Source: Tulasnella sp. 424 (taxonomy: Eukaryota; Basidiomycota; Agaricomycetes; Cantharellales; Tulasnellaceae). Taken from it: 12,222 nucleotides of DNA. Shown piece after piece: positions 1 to 8,504 of the stretch (the stretch's first letter is position 1; each line of letters starts with the position of its first letter). The translations under genes were made by a program, and so were the position numbers. The stretch covers positions 1 to 12,222 of the forward strand of contig WSUB01000410.1 of NCBI GenBank assembly GCA_019633425.1, in the 5' to 3' direction. The notes under the pieces are model-generated. The model was not told the origin of the DNA. It worked only from the letters and a program-made list of their open reading frames with translations, and searched no databases.

Positions 1-597
1 TGAAGTGAGAGATGTGTTTGGAGAGACCGTAGGACGACTGAGTGCCGCTGAAGACTGTCGAAACCCGCCAACAGCTCTTGCTCTTATACAGGCGATCTCC
101 ATGGCCATGAGCTCGAAGACCATCCACATTTGGTCAAAGTCCCCATGCAGCAACCACCCCCGCATCGCCCAAAAAGGATGCGCAGTATATCGGTATTTTT
201 CATCGAAGGTCGGGTGTCAGATGATCAACTTGTCGGTGCTTTCAAAGACGAAGATTTCACGAGCGTTGTACCATTTGCGGATGTGCTCACGGGGCGGATC
301 CGAGAAACGACGTGATGAGAATGCCGATGCCCGTTCCATCCGGATCTGATGCCTAGTAGAGGAGAATTTCGAAGGCGACAGAAGCGGACCCCCATATCTC
401 GTGTCATTCAAAGAAGTCGGTGAAGCGCTGGATGACGATGGGCGAGCGAGATGGAGTCGTCGGGAGCGAGAGCCATGAGAAGATCGAATGCCACGAGCTG
501 ACAGGGGCTCGTGGCCAGAAGCGTCCGCGGAGGCTTTGAATGGTGAAATCTCCCGACCGACCATGAAGGGACCAACACCGTCGGGTATCGAAGGCAC
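1..597 (-). pseudogene. Unrecognised minus-strand gene fragment with an in-frame stop, cut by the left edge
   Basis: The minus frame is open from 597 down to a TGA at 214-216. It continues in the same frame with aromatic-rich, protein-like sequence (HPTFDEKYRYTAHPFW, then MRGWLLHGDFDQMWMVFELM). A good intron follows at 89-38 (minus: GTATAA..CTCAG, 52 nt). Removing it joins EIA to FVLRSLQTHLSL in frame up to the window edge. Sequence on both sides of the TGA looks coding, and no splice acceptor lies between the stop and the downstream segment, so a broken gene is the simplest reading. CGA to TGA would be a one-base change. Alternatively the real start is the ATG at 165 (MRGWLL) and the upstream frame is chance. 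I recognise no family. Coding character of 1-213 is fairly likely; the status of 217-597 is uncertain. Confidence 0.35.
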
Positions 598-663
598 CCG
601 GTCCGGTGATCATCCATGACGCCGTCCAACGCTGTTTGTCCGGCTTTGCGCAAGTTACATTGA

Positions 664-867
664 AGACCAGCGACAACCTCATCATCGTCGACAAACCTTG
701 CTCTGATACGTCTGCTTGACAAGGTCCTGAACACGGCCACAAGGCTACCCGACGCAATCATGGTACTCAGGCAGGCTATTATTGAGAATGCGAAAAGGGC
801 AAAGCGGGAAGGCCGTTTGCAACAGCAACACTATTTCGCGCCATTGAAGGAAGAATCCAGGAAGTGA
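664..867 (+). other. Exon-like open frame of unknown origin
   Basis: A plus frame of 67 codons lies between TGA (661-663) and TGA (865-867). The predicted peptide is helix-like and charged (LIRLLDKVLNTATRLPDAIM, then AIIENAKRAKREGR). It could be the last exon of an upstream plus-strand gene, a remnant of a mobile element, or chance. Its single ATG at 760 is also the best available start for the Nudix gene, but splicing from the GTGAGC at 864 into the Nudix frame at 897 gives the wrong phase. It therefore does not simply extend that protein. No family recognised. Confidence 0.2.
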
Positions 868-2130
868 GCTATTTTTTCCTCGTCCACGTGTGACAGGAAC
901 TGATCAAATTTGAATTGAAAAGATGTCTCAAGACGTTGGCAACTTATCGAGCCAATTCTAGGAATCCATATACCACGCGACGGTATCCCCTGTCCAGAGT
1001 TGCTGCGGTCCTCGTGGCGTTGTTCATTGGAAGATGGGGGGATCTCTATGTGCTTCTCAGTCGGTCAGTTCCTGATGGTTCTTCCCAAAAGATGTCGTCA
1101 GCAGAGCCTAATCTAATCATGTTGGCGCCAGAACAGGAGGGCAGACGATTTGAAAAGCTATGCGGGCGATACAGCCTTGCCTGGCGGGAAGAGAGAAAAA
1201 GGAGACAAGTCTCCGGAGGATACCGCTCGTCGGGAGGCTTATGAAGAGGTGCGTCGCCTAACTTACGTTGTCCTCGTGCTGCGGTGGCCTCATTCTCGTT
1301 CGCAGATTGGTTTGCCTTGCGACCGGCGACGAATCCCTCTTCTATGCACGCTAGAGCCGTTCCGTCAGTCCAAATCTATCCTACCTATGCTCTTTATACT
1401 GATGGTGCCCTTGCTGCCTTTCCCCTCCCCTCCCCCCCAAAAGTATCGACTAACAACCTCATCGTATTCCCGTACGTCTCCCGGCTGGCGTGAAGAAGCC
1501 CGTATGCTGACGAAGGACATATGTAGCGTCGTGGTTCTCGTTACAGATCCAGGAATCAAGGTTCGCCTAGTTCGTAACTGCATTGTGACGCCCTGCTCAA
1601 TTAGACTCGCACTTTAGCCCGCTCTCAACACTCCCGAGGTCTCTATTCTCTTTTCCCACCCCCTGCGTTCCTTAATCGTCCCTCCACCATCATTCCCCTC
1701 ACTCTATCACTCTCAACTCTCCGCCTCCGACATGAATCCGGAAGCTCCCACACCTCCATCGGACCAGCCTCCTTATCATACATTCAACGACATTGAATGG
1801 GGTGAACCGAAAACGCACGTTAGAATCCACAAGTTCCTCACGGGCAAGGAGCCGAATGTCAAACCTCTTTTCGGTTTGACCGCTGCGATACTTCTCCGGG
1901 TGGCCACCATAGGGTACGCGGATGTGCGGCCAGATTTCGATATCGAGGCTCCGGACCAGCGATCTATGCAAGAGCGACTATTTTGGGCAATGTTGAATGA
2001 GCCTAAGCTGGTGGAAGCGTGCAAGAAAGAGGGGATACAGATGAAGCGCAACGACGGCAGCGCAGCGGCGAAGACCCAAGCTACGTTTCCCCTATCGACC
2101 CCTGCGGTGCGGGTTAAAAGTAAGCTTTGA
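760..2130 (+). CDS. PCD1: Nudix hydrolase, coenzyme A diphosphatase type (Pcd1/NUDT7/NUDT8-like), C-terminal SKL
   Basis: Predicted to hydrolyse CoA and acyl-CoA or related nucleotide diphosphates, giving phosphopantetheine and 3',5'-ADP; in yeast and mammals this family acts in peroxisomes or mitochondria. Exons by frame and splice sites: 760-762, 897-1063, 1137-1248, 1306-1363, 1444-1471, 1527-1560, 1618-2130, all phases matching, total 304 residues. Visible in order: YPLSRVAAVLVALFIG; the CoA-Nudix signature LLSRRADDLKSYAGDTALPG; the Nudix core REAYEEIGL with all metal-binding acidic residues; IPLLCTLEPF; NNLIVFPVVVLVTDP; NTPEVSILFSHPL; and a C-terminal GLTAAILLRVATIGY helix. The protein ends VRVKSKL, a type 1 peroxisomal targeting signal. 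Introns are 55-80 nt (GTCAGT, GTGCGT, GTCAGT, GTACGT and GTTCGC donors), except the first. The start is the weak part: exon 897-1063 has no in-frame ATG, and ATG 760 followed directly by a 134-nt intron (GTACTC..GACAG) is the only simple solution found. An alternative 3' end is listed separately. Confidence 0.87.
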
Positions 2131-2189
2131 CAGCAACGGACTCTAATAGTGTTTTCACTTCAGAGGAATTTAATAGCTTTGTTATTTGA
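2120..2189 (+). other. Possible optional last intron (2120-2163) and alternative C-terminal exon of the Nudix gene
   Basis: The codons for the final SKL and stop (AGT AAG CTT TGA) overlap a GTAAGC donor beginning at 2120. Downstream are a CTCTAATAG branch-like site and a TTCAG acceptor ending at 2163. Removing these 44 nt keeps the frame and replaces the ending SKL with KEFNSFVI before a TGA at 2187-2189, giving 309 residues. Spliced mRNA would lose the peroxisomal signal and unspliced mRNA would keep it. The intron is shorter than the others in the gene, so it may not be used; if not, the protein simply ends in SKL. Confidence 0.35.
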
Positions 2190-2321
2190 CCTTCCTATGC
2201 GTGTTTGGTTTGCTCCTGTCCGGCTTGCCGAGAGATCAACAAGAGCGTGCCCATGAGGCCCAGACCAAAGAGGAAAAGAGTCCGTAGGTGTGGTATATTT
2301 CGTGAGAGGGGATACGAAAAA

Positions 2322-2327
2322 AATAAA
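2322..2327 (+). terminator. Candidate polyadenylation signal AATAAA for the Nudix gene
   Basis: AATAAA lies in an A-rich tract about 190 nt after the SKL stop and 90 nt before the stop codon of the convergent secreted-protein gene. Fungal poly(A) signals are loose, so this is only a candidate. Confidence 0.35.
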
Positions 2328-2415
2328 GAGAAGCTGTGTCAATCAAGTCCATTGAATGTGAATCGAGACAGAAGGTCCGAATGCTGGGTTTAGTTCATGG
2401 AGCAATGAATCTCGC

Positions 2416-3150
2416 TCAATCCAACTCAGCGCGAATGCTGAAGTTGATGCACTCATGATCGCATCCGATCTCAAGGAGGCCGCCGGATGAGACCACCGGT
2501 GCACCATTATCGTCAGGGATGTAACCGACGTAGCCATAACTGTCCGGAGGTCCGGCCTGATGCCCCATAAAGTCAGTCTTGAGGAAATTGGAAGCGGAGA
2601 AGGGAAATCCTTACCCAGTAAACAACACCACGGTCATCTCCTGTTCCGTACTTCCAAGTTTGAGCGACCGAAGGGGAAGTGTTGCTGCTGCAACCAGCGA
2701 CCTTGGCGAAGTAAGGCTCGGTGGTGGAATTGGCGTTGGTAATAGTGAGGCATCTGCCGCCAGAGACAATACGGCCAACCCACTTGTCGTCGTCCGGAAT
2801 GTTTCCGAGAAGCTTGGGGCAGGCCTGGGTGGGAGTTAGCTGACTATTAAGGATAAAGCTTGGGGAATGGGTGTGACTAACCTGGAACTGAACCTGCAAG
2901 AGCTTTCCGGGTTTACCGTAAACAACCTGGTTTTGATCATTCAGCGTAACACCAGCATCGCCACCTACAACGCAGCGTTAGTCACCCGAAATACTGCTCT
3001 TAATAGGACGCGGTCGAACGTACTGTAAGGATGAACAACGAAGTAGCCACTATGAACTGTGTAGCATGCATCTTGGCGTGATTGAAGAGCCGGGACTGCA
3101 GTGGAAGCTCCAATAAGAAGTGCCGCTGCGAAACCAAGAGAAAGCTTCAT
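2416..3150 (-). CDS. Small secreted protein of unknown family (186 residues, six mature cysteines)
   Basis: Four exons on the minus strand: 3150-3024, 2964-2882, 2824-2615, 2556-2416. Introns are 59, 57 and 58 nt, with donors GTACGT, GTTAGT and GTAAGG, and the frame closes exactly. The first about 20 residues (MKLSLGFAAALLIGASTAVP) are a clear signal peptide, followed by ALQSRQDA, so the product enters the secretory pathway. The mature part has six Cys (ACYTV, ACPKLL, GRCLT, AGCSS, GCDHEC), an even number suited to disulfides, and two N-glycosylation sequons (NST, NTS). It is rich in Gly, Val and aromatic residues with no long helix, suggesting a beta-rich extracellular domain. No catalytic motif or named domain is recognised. 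An extracellular or wall-associated role is an inference from secretion only. ATG 3150 is preferred over upstream codons because it gives the clean signal peptide. A weaker donor, GTGGCT, would shorten exon 1 in the same phase. Confidence 0.85.
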
Positions 3151-3235
3151 GATGGCCGTGAAATGCAAGGAGACGAGGAGAGCAAGAGGCGAAGAGAGTC
3201 CTTCAGGCGTCTTGACAAGGACATTGGATCGCCCG

Positions 3236-3242
3236 TTTTATA
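3236..3242 (-). promoter_or_regulatory. TATA box of the secreted-protein gene
   Basis: The minus strand reads TATAAAA here, about 86 nt upstream of the ATG at 3150. That is a usual distance for a fungal core promoter with a short 5' leader. No other gene start nearby on this strand competes for it. Confidence 0.5.
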
Positions 3243-3326
3243 CTCCGGGCACACGCAGTCGCTTAGTGGAGCGACTCGAAGGTTTATTCGCTTTCGAAGC
3301 GATTGGACGCAGGGTTGGCCGTCGTC

Positions 3327-3572
3327 ATGTCATTCGACGGAACCCAGGAACGGAAATACCTGGCCGTGAACTCTCACATCAACAAAACTCTCTGCAATAC
3401 TCTAAGCACTCCATTTCAGGAGAACTTGGAGTATTCCTATTACTTTGATGCTTTTGCGATCGACAAAAAAAGGCAGTCTGGTCTTCAGGCGATTTCGTCA
3501 GCGGAGGCGATGGACCGAGCGGTATGTGAATCCCGTTTCACTGCGAGCACTGCCTCATTCTCAGGCTCCTAA
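3327..3572 (+). CDS. Short hypothetical ORF, 81 residues
   Basis: An uninterrupted ATG-to-TAA frame begins MSFDGTQERKYLAVNS and ends STASFSGS. It has no signal peptide, membrane segment or motif I recognise. It starts 177 bp from, and points away from, the secreted-protein gene, so it sits where that gene's upstream region would be. Its length is within reach of chance, and no splice extension was obvious. Listed only as a possibility. Confidence 0.2.
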   Translation: MSFDGTQERKYLAVNSHINKTLCNTLSTPFQENLEYSYYFDAFAIDKKRQSGLQAISSAEAMDRAVCESRFTASTASFSGS

Positions 3573-3881
3573 AGTGGCATCCTTTGAAACCATTTTGATT
3601 TGCCAAGGCGTAAAGGTTCAAGGTATGAAACGTCGAAGCGGAGAAGACGAAGGTGTGACAAGTAATTAGAAGCTCCAAGGTGACGTTCTCCGCCGCCCGA
3701 TCAAACATTTTCCGTCACTCGCCCGCCGGGAACGTGAAGGCGGCTTCCAAGTTATGCACTTGCTTTCAAATCCTGACATTCAAACAGCTTGCAATTATCT
3801 AATCCGTATGTTCAAATCTCCAGTCAGCCGAGCCTTTCTCGGCGGCCAAGCCTTTCCTCGGCTGCCGAGCCAAAGGATTCG
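3573..3881. other. Intergenic stretch, 3' flank of the coiled-coil gene
   Basis: No gene is visible. The only structure is the GC-rich repeat at 3825-3866, just past the stop codon of the minus-strand gene. The remainder is mixed sequence with no clear promoter element. Confidence 0.4.
3825..3866. repeat. Tandem 17-18 bp repeat within an 8-bp inverted repeat
   Basis: Two near-identical units lie one base apart: AGCCTTTCTCGGCGGCC (3831-3847) and AGCCTTTCCTCGGCTGCC (3849-3866). CAGCCGAG (3825-3832) and CTCGGCTG (3857-3864) are exact reverse complements, so the RNA of the minus-strand gene could fold here about 20-55 nt after its TAA. It could affect 3' end formation or simply be a local duplication. 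Confidence 0.55.
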
Positions 3882-6100
3882 TTAAACCGGCGTTGTCGAT
3901 TCGACGTCAAGGTCGCCCGCCAAAGCAGTTGGGGCTGGAACCGGAGAATCTAAACCTGACCCAACGGGCGATGCAGCATAGCTTGATGCTCTGCTCCTTG
4001 CAACCATGACGTCCGTGCTACGCGCAAAGGCCTCGCTGCCTACGTCCTCTCCACTTCCTCTGAAGCCTTGCGATCGCTCCTTTCTGCTCGAAGGTGAGGG
4101 TGATATGGGCTGTTTAGGCTTCGGTGGAATACCCCCATCATGCGACTCATCGCTGCTCACGTTCGATTCTTCGTCTCGGTCTGAAGGAACCTCTGTAGGT
4201 CCCTTCCGGGGTGATTGGGCGATAACAACTGCGGCTTGTTCGGCAAGAACATCCAAGGCGCTCATCGTCCTCCCGGCTGCTGCACTGCTTTGTGTTGCTG
4301 GAGGGGTCCCGGGGGCGAGAGCGGAGCGATGAGAGACTGGCTGTCCGGCGGCTCTGTTGTCGATTCTTCGTCGTTTCTGAAGAGGACTGCCGTCAATTGT
4401 AGTACCGGGAGACCCGGCCCGTTTTGTGGGGTCTCCAAGTATTCGAGATGCCGTGATAAGGTGGTCAAGGGCGGAGGGTGTGCTGTCTGTCGGTTTTGGG
4501 GGTGTAGATGGTGGCGCTCGATGGGAAGGGGTCGAGGGTCGAGCAAGTCCTTGCCCTCGAGGTGGAGAATGCACAGATTTGCGAGGAGTCTTGGAAGGTG
4601 AAGATGGTGGGTGTGGGTTAGCTTGCCGGGGATTCATGGAGCTATGCGAGCGCGGCTTCGTCGGGGATGGGGTCGAGGGTGCGATTTGGGTTGTAAGGGC
4701 TCCTGGCACATTCGTATTCGTGGCTCTCGGAGTCTGCGGAGTCAAGACAGGGAACCCGCTGTTGGACGGTGAGAAGGCGGAGAAGCCTTGAAGACTGGGA
4801 AGCGTGTAATTTGAGGGCAAAGCGGTGGGCAGGGGAACTCCAACTGAATATGGATTCGCCAACGTGCTGAAGAAACCCGGCCGAACGCTTGGCGTGGCTA
4901 CTCCAAGACCGCTAACCTTGGACACAGGTAAATGAGGGATACCCGATGCGGGAAGTAACCGCGCTATCCGCTCCTTGCCCAGCTTCCTGGTGGCAAGCAA
5001 CAAGTGCTCTGCTCTGGCATCTCCGGTCGTTGCATGCTTGGTGGGGTTGTGTCCCTTTTTTGAGTGATGTAATTCGAGTTCTTCGTCTGAAAACTCCCCG
5101 AAATCCTTTGGTCGACCTGTTCGTGCCTTTGGGGTGCTGTGACCACCTGGTAGGACTGCAGTCCCGCGGACTGGTGATGTCGGCCGGAGGAGAAGAAGCG
5201 GGCGTAACATTTGTAGCTCCCCTTCAAGCGAGTCAATACGAGTCTGCTGATCCTGAAGCTGGAAAGATTCGTCAGACATTTGGGTAAGTCATTAGTATAG
5301 TGCGTACTCACCTTGGATTTTAGGATTCGGTTCTCGGAAATCAGGTTAATGTTGTCTCGTTCGAGAACCTACGGTATAAAGGTCAGAAAAAGAAAAAGAA
5401 AATCATCCAACCAGACCTACATCGCCCCGGTGAGTGCCATCCGCAAAGCGCCTTGTTGTTAATGCTCCGACGACTCGGGCCCAACCGGCGCTTTCAGCTT
5501 CCCAAAACTCCCTTTGCTCGTGATGCCGCTGCGCAATCAAGTCCAGCTGCTGGACGAGCTCAGATATCGTCCGGGATTGCTCGATCACTTGGCCAGGGAG
5601 ACTTGACAATGACGGACGCGTTAATCGCAGGACCTGTGGGCGTAATTAGTACTCATAAAGTGTGAAGTCGCGACATTGACGGGTCAAACTCAACTCCAGC
5701 TTACCATCTCTGCAAGTTCCTTCTCTCTCTCCCCGACGCATTGTCCAGGCACGATCGCCTCTTCACCGTCTACAAGCTTGACGAGACCCATCACGTGAAG
5801 ACGTTCCCTCATGCGTCGCACTTCCAGCTCATCTAAAGGCTCCGGAGTGGTCTCGCTCCGTCCAGACGTTCCCATCCCTTCGTGTTCCAGAGTAGCTCCA
5901 GAGAGTGGGGCACCAGGTAAAGTGAGTGCTTCAGGTTCGGATTGAGAGGAAATATTGGGAGCAGGGTGACTATCGAAGTTGAGCTTGTCGATCGGTGGTG
6001 GAGGTTGACCGCTGGGGGATGATAGCAGCAGTCCATCGTTGGAGGGTGTTGATGTTGAAGAGGATATTTGAGGAGTTTGTCCTGGCAGTAGAGTGGCCAT
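3882..6100 (-). CDS. Ser/Pro-rich protein with N-terminal coiled coil and nuclear-type basic cluster (about 680 residues)
   Basis: Exons on the minus strand: 6100-5705, 5633-5421, 5368-5312, 5258-3882. The introns are 71, 52 and 53 nt, all phase 0, with GTAAGC, GTAGGT and GTGAGT donors and TACTAAT or CTGAC branch sites. N-terminus MATLLPGQTPQISSS is low complexity. Charged heptad-like helix runs from about residue 105 to 245 (ELEVRRMRERL, GEREKELAEM, VIEQSRTISELVQQLDLIAQ, VLERDNINLISENRILKSK, SLEGELQMLRPLLLL). A conserved-looking helix DARAEHLLLATRKLGKERIA follows at about 302. The rest is disordered Ser/Pro/Thr sequence with many SP and TP sites (for example SPSKTPRK), a basic cluster QKRRRIDNR near 516, and two copies of a SALDxL motif (near 484 and 555). 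This composition fits a phosphorylated nuclear scaffold or regulator, but that is inference; I do not recognise the family. It is head to head with the gene at 6238. Confidence 0.85.
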
Positions 6101-6237
6101 TAAGTCTGGAACGGCCGGCAGACAAAGTTGGTCAGTCCAGGAAATAATCAACGCCACCAACCGTGAGATCGTCGGTCACTACAGAAATTCAACTCCACCC
6201 CTGCCACACCACTTCCCTCGAAATCTCCATCGTTTGT
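6101..6237. promoter_or_regulatory. Shared divergent promoter region (137 bp)
   Basis: The ATG at 6100 (minus) and the ATG at 6238 (plus) face away from each other across 137 bp, so both transcripts must start in or near this interval. It contains no TATA box; C/A-rich plus-strand tracts run through it. Co-regulation of the two genes is plausible but not shown by sequence. Confidence 0.5.
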
Positions 6238-8344
6238 ATGTCGTTTGTGGGTTGTGGTACGTACAGCGAACTGGCTATACTAGCGCTTCGAATCTCACTC
6301 TATCTTTGTAGTGACCACGACCTCGAAGCCGGCTTTTGGATGTCAGTGTTGTCCCAGCGCCTTGCCAACTCCTCGCCGACTGATCTCGTCTTATGCCCTC
6401 TAGCTAACCAAACTCGACGAACGCCAAGCATTGGTCTCCTTGGACAAAACACTCAGCAACAGCAAGTGGTGGCTAAAGGTCCCTCCGGCGGCGTTCAACA
6501 GCCACCAACTCGGCTCCCAGACAATGCCTTGGAACCGTCCTCTAAACCAGACGCAGAAGCTCCCGGCAGCGTGTTCGGGACCACAGGCCCGAACGTTATC
6601 CGGTCATCGGAAGGTTCATCTGGGCAGCTACAGTCTACCGCCGACGGCCTCGTGGGGAAGGAGGCGCCACGAGCCCAAACCCGCCCACCGTCAAGTGTTG
6701 TTTTAGGGAATCAAGCCACCTTGTCCCGCAATTCCTCAATATATCTCCCCCATCGCTCATCATCGCTGTTAACCCAACAGTCCTTATCGCCATCTTTACT
6801 CGACGGTACCCACGACTCCGCCCGCAGGTCCTCTATCAACACACCATCCTACCCTGAATCGACCCAAGTTGCAGCTCGAAGCCAGACGCCTCTGCAAAGC
6901 CAGTTAATTGCCAGTCAAAGTCAACCTACTCTCCCGGACAGTATTTGGAAGCGTGTCCTTGAAAACAAGCCAAAAGCCCTCCAACGAGAAGGTTCATCGC
7001 AGTCCGACCTATCATGCGCGACGACGGAGCCAGCTTCGAGGGAGCCGAGTCCGTTGCTCCATGAAGGTCGAGATCCTAGTCTACCCGTGCCTGTCCCTCG
7101 AATGCCTGGTTTGACTTATTCGTTTGGCCGCACGGAGATTGAACACGCTCCATCCCCTCCCGTGTCCCCTCGCTCACGCGCGTTGTCGATGGGCCTCAAA
7201 GAGCGTGATTTCGCCTATGAGGACTTTCCGGGCAAAGCAGAACATCAGAAAGCCTTGGCAGCTAGGAAGGCCGCCCGCCTGGGTAAGTTGAGTTTCGTCG
7301 CGTATTTGGTTCTATCTGCTGACATTAGTATTCAACTCCTTAGCTGTGATCGGAAGGAAAACTTCTCATACACCTGTTCCACTGGCAGCGCTTTACCCCA
7401 AACGATACAACAGAGAGACTGCTAGCCAGTCTTCCCAACCGGCCACTCACAACTCATCCCAACCCCCTTACCTTGATCCTCATACCCGGAACGAACCATC
7501 AACGTCATCCATATCCAATACGTCCGAACATCCTAAGAATCCCAGTATACCGCATACTGGTCCAGCCCGCGGCCCAGCTCCGCTTACTCGGCGTCCAACT
7601 TTGGTATTCGGCACGACTGCTGTTGGGAACGGAAAGGGCAAGAGCGTTGGGGTTCTGGTCTTTGACAGTGACGAAGAAAATGAAGAAACGGCTGGTTCTA
7701 GCAGCGTCGACAAGCGGTCACACCCCCGGGCCTCATCTCGGCGAGCAGTAACTCCGCAAGAGCACCTTGCCCCTTCCGCGTCCTCGATAGGCCACATACC
7801 TGTCTCTCATCAGGGTAGCTGTACAGAGAATTCCGACTCTCGATCAGATTCCGCGTTTCCGGATCTTTCGCGTGTTGCCGGTTCCACCTCAGGGTCTTCG
7901 CATGCAATGACGGCTACGGGGAGCACGGATGTTGATGTAGCCACCCGTCACCCTTCGAGATCACCTACCAAGGTCCTTGAAGGCTCATCGCAAGCCTCTC
8001 AAGTACTCCACAATGATCACGGCCCCAGAATGAAGGATCGTTCACATATCGTTGCAACCGCCCGTCATCAAGTATCGAAATCCGTGGAACAACGGAGCCA
8101 TTTCAACCGGACGGCCTCCCTTGTGCCGAGTGCGTCCGAAAACGGGAGCTCATCTCGACCAGAGGGCGGGTCGAAGCGCAAGAGGCAAGACTCGCAAGTC
8201 CTGGAGTCGGCTGGTCCGGATCCAGGAGATTCTCATGTCCCTGCACGGTCTTCTCGCTCCGCCCGTCGGACCCGCGCTGCGACTTCCTCCACAAGTGGGG
8301 CATCGAGAGCAGGGAAGAAACTCAAAGCGGAGGAAGATGACTAG
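6238..8344 (+). CDS. Long Ser/Pro/Gln-rich, probably nuclear protein of unknown family (642 residues)
   Basis: Exons: 6238-6256, 6312-6341, 6404-7282, 7344-8344. Introns are 55, 62 and 61 nt with donors GTACGT, GTCAGT and GTAAGT, and the exon total is exactly 643 codons. The N-terminus reads MSFVGCVTTTSKPAFGS then NQTRRTPSIGLLGQNTQQQQ. Most of the protein is disordered and rich in Ser, Pro, Thr and Gln. Possible ordered parts are LPDSIWKRVLENKPKAL, PGLTYSFGRTEIEHAPS and EDFPGKAEHQKALAARKAAR, the last crossing the third intron. Further on are an acidic patch VFDSDEENEET and, near the C-terminus, basic clusters GSKRKRQDS (about 585) and GKKLKAEEDD at the very end, both nuclear-localisation-like. 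No enzyme motif or zinc finger is visible. The first exon is only 19 nt and was chosen because it alone gives an ATG with matching phase; it is the least certain part. It shares a 137-bp upstream region with the minus-strand gene, which has similar composition. Confidence 0.83.
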
Positions 8345-8504
8345 TGGGCAGCGAGTTAGAGTCTGGAGTCAAAGATCCAGTGGCATCGTGGTGTGGTATT
8401 ATTATTCTTTAAATCCTTTTTCATCGGCACAGTTGTAGAATGGTACTAGCGATTGTAGCTGCTTATTGTTTGAACATGAATGACTGTCGAGATCTAGCCT
8501 TGAG
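8345..8504 (+). other. 3' flank of the preceding gene
   Basis: The tract after the TAG at 8342-8344 becomes A/T-rich (around 8396-8420), as expected of a 3' untranslated region. It has no exact AATAAA and no gene of its own. Confidence 0.4.

Noticed and set aside
601..720. Plus-frame LKTSDNLIIVDKPC resembling the catalytic-domain entry of RNA pseudouridine synthases
   Set aside because: Only about a dozen residues resemble the family. The frame ends at a TGA soon after, no catalytic Asp motif follows in any frame, and the opposite strand is equally open.
6163..7425. Continuous unspliced reading of the plus-strand gene from GTG 6163
   Set aside because: It would include three intervals with good intron ends (6257-6311, 6342-6403, 7283-7343) and stop at 7423, losing the clearly coding region 7344-8344.
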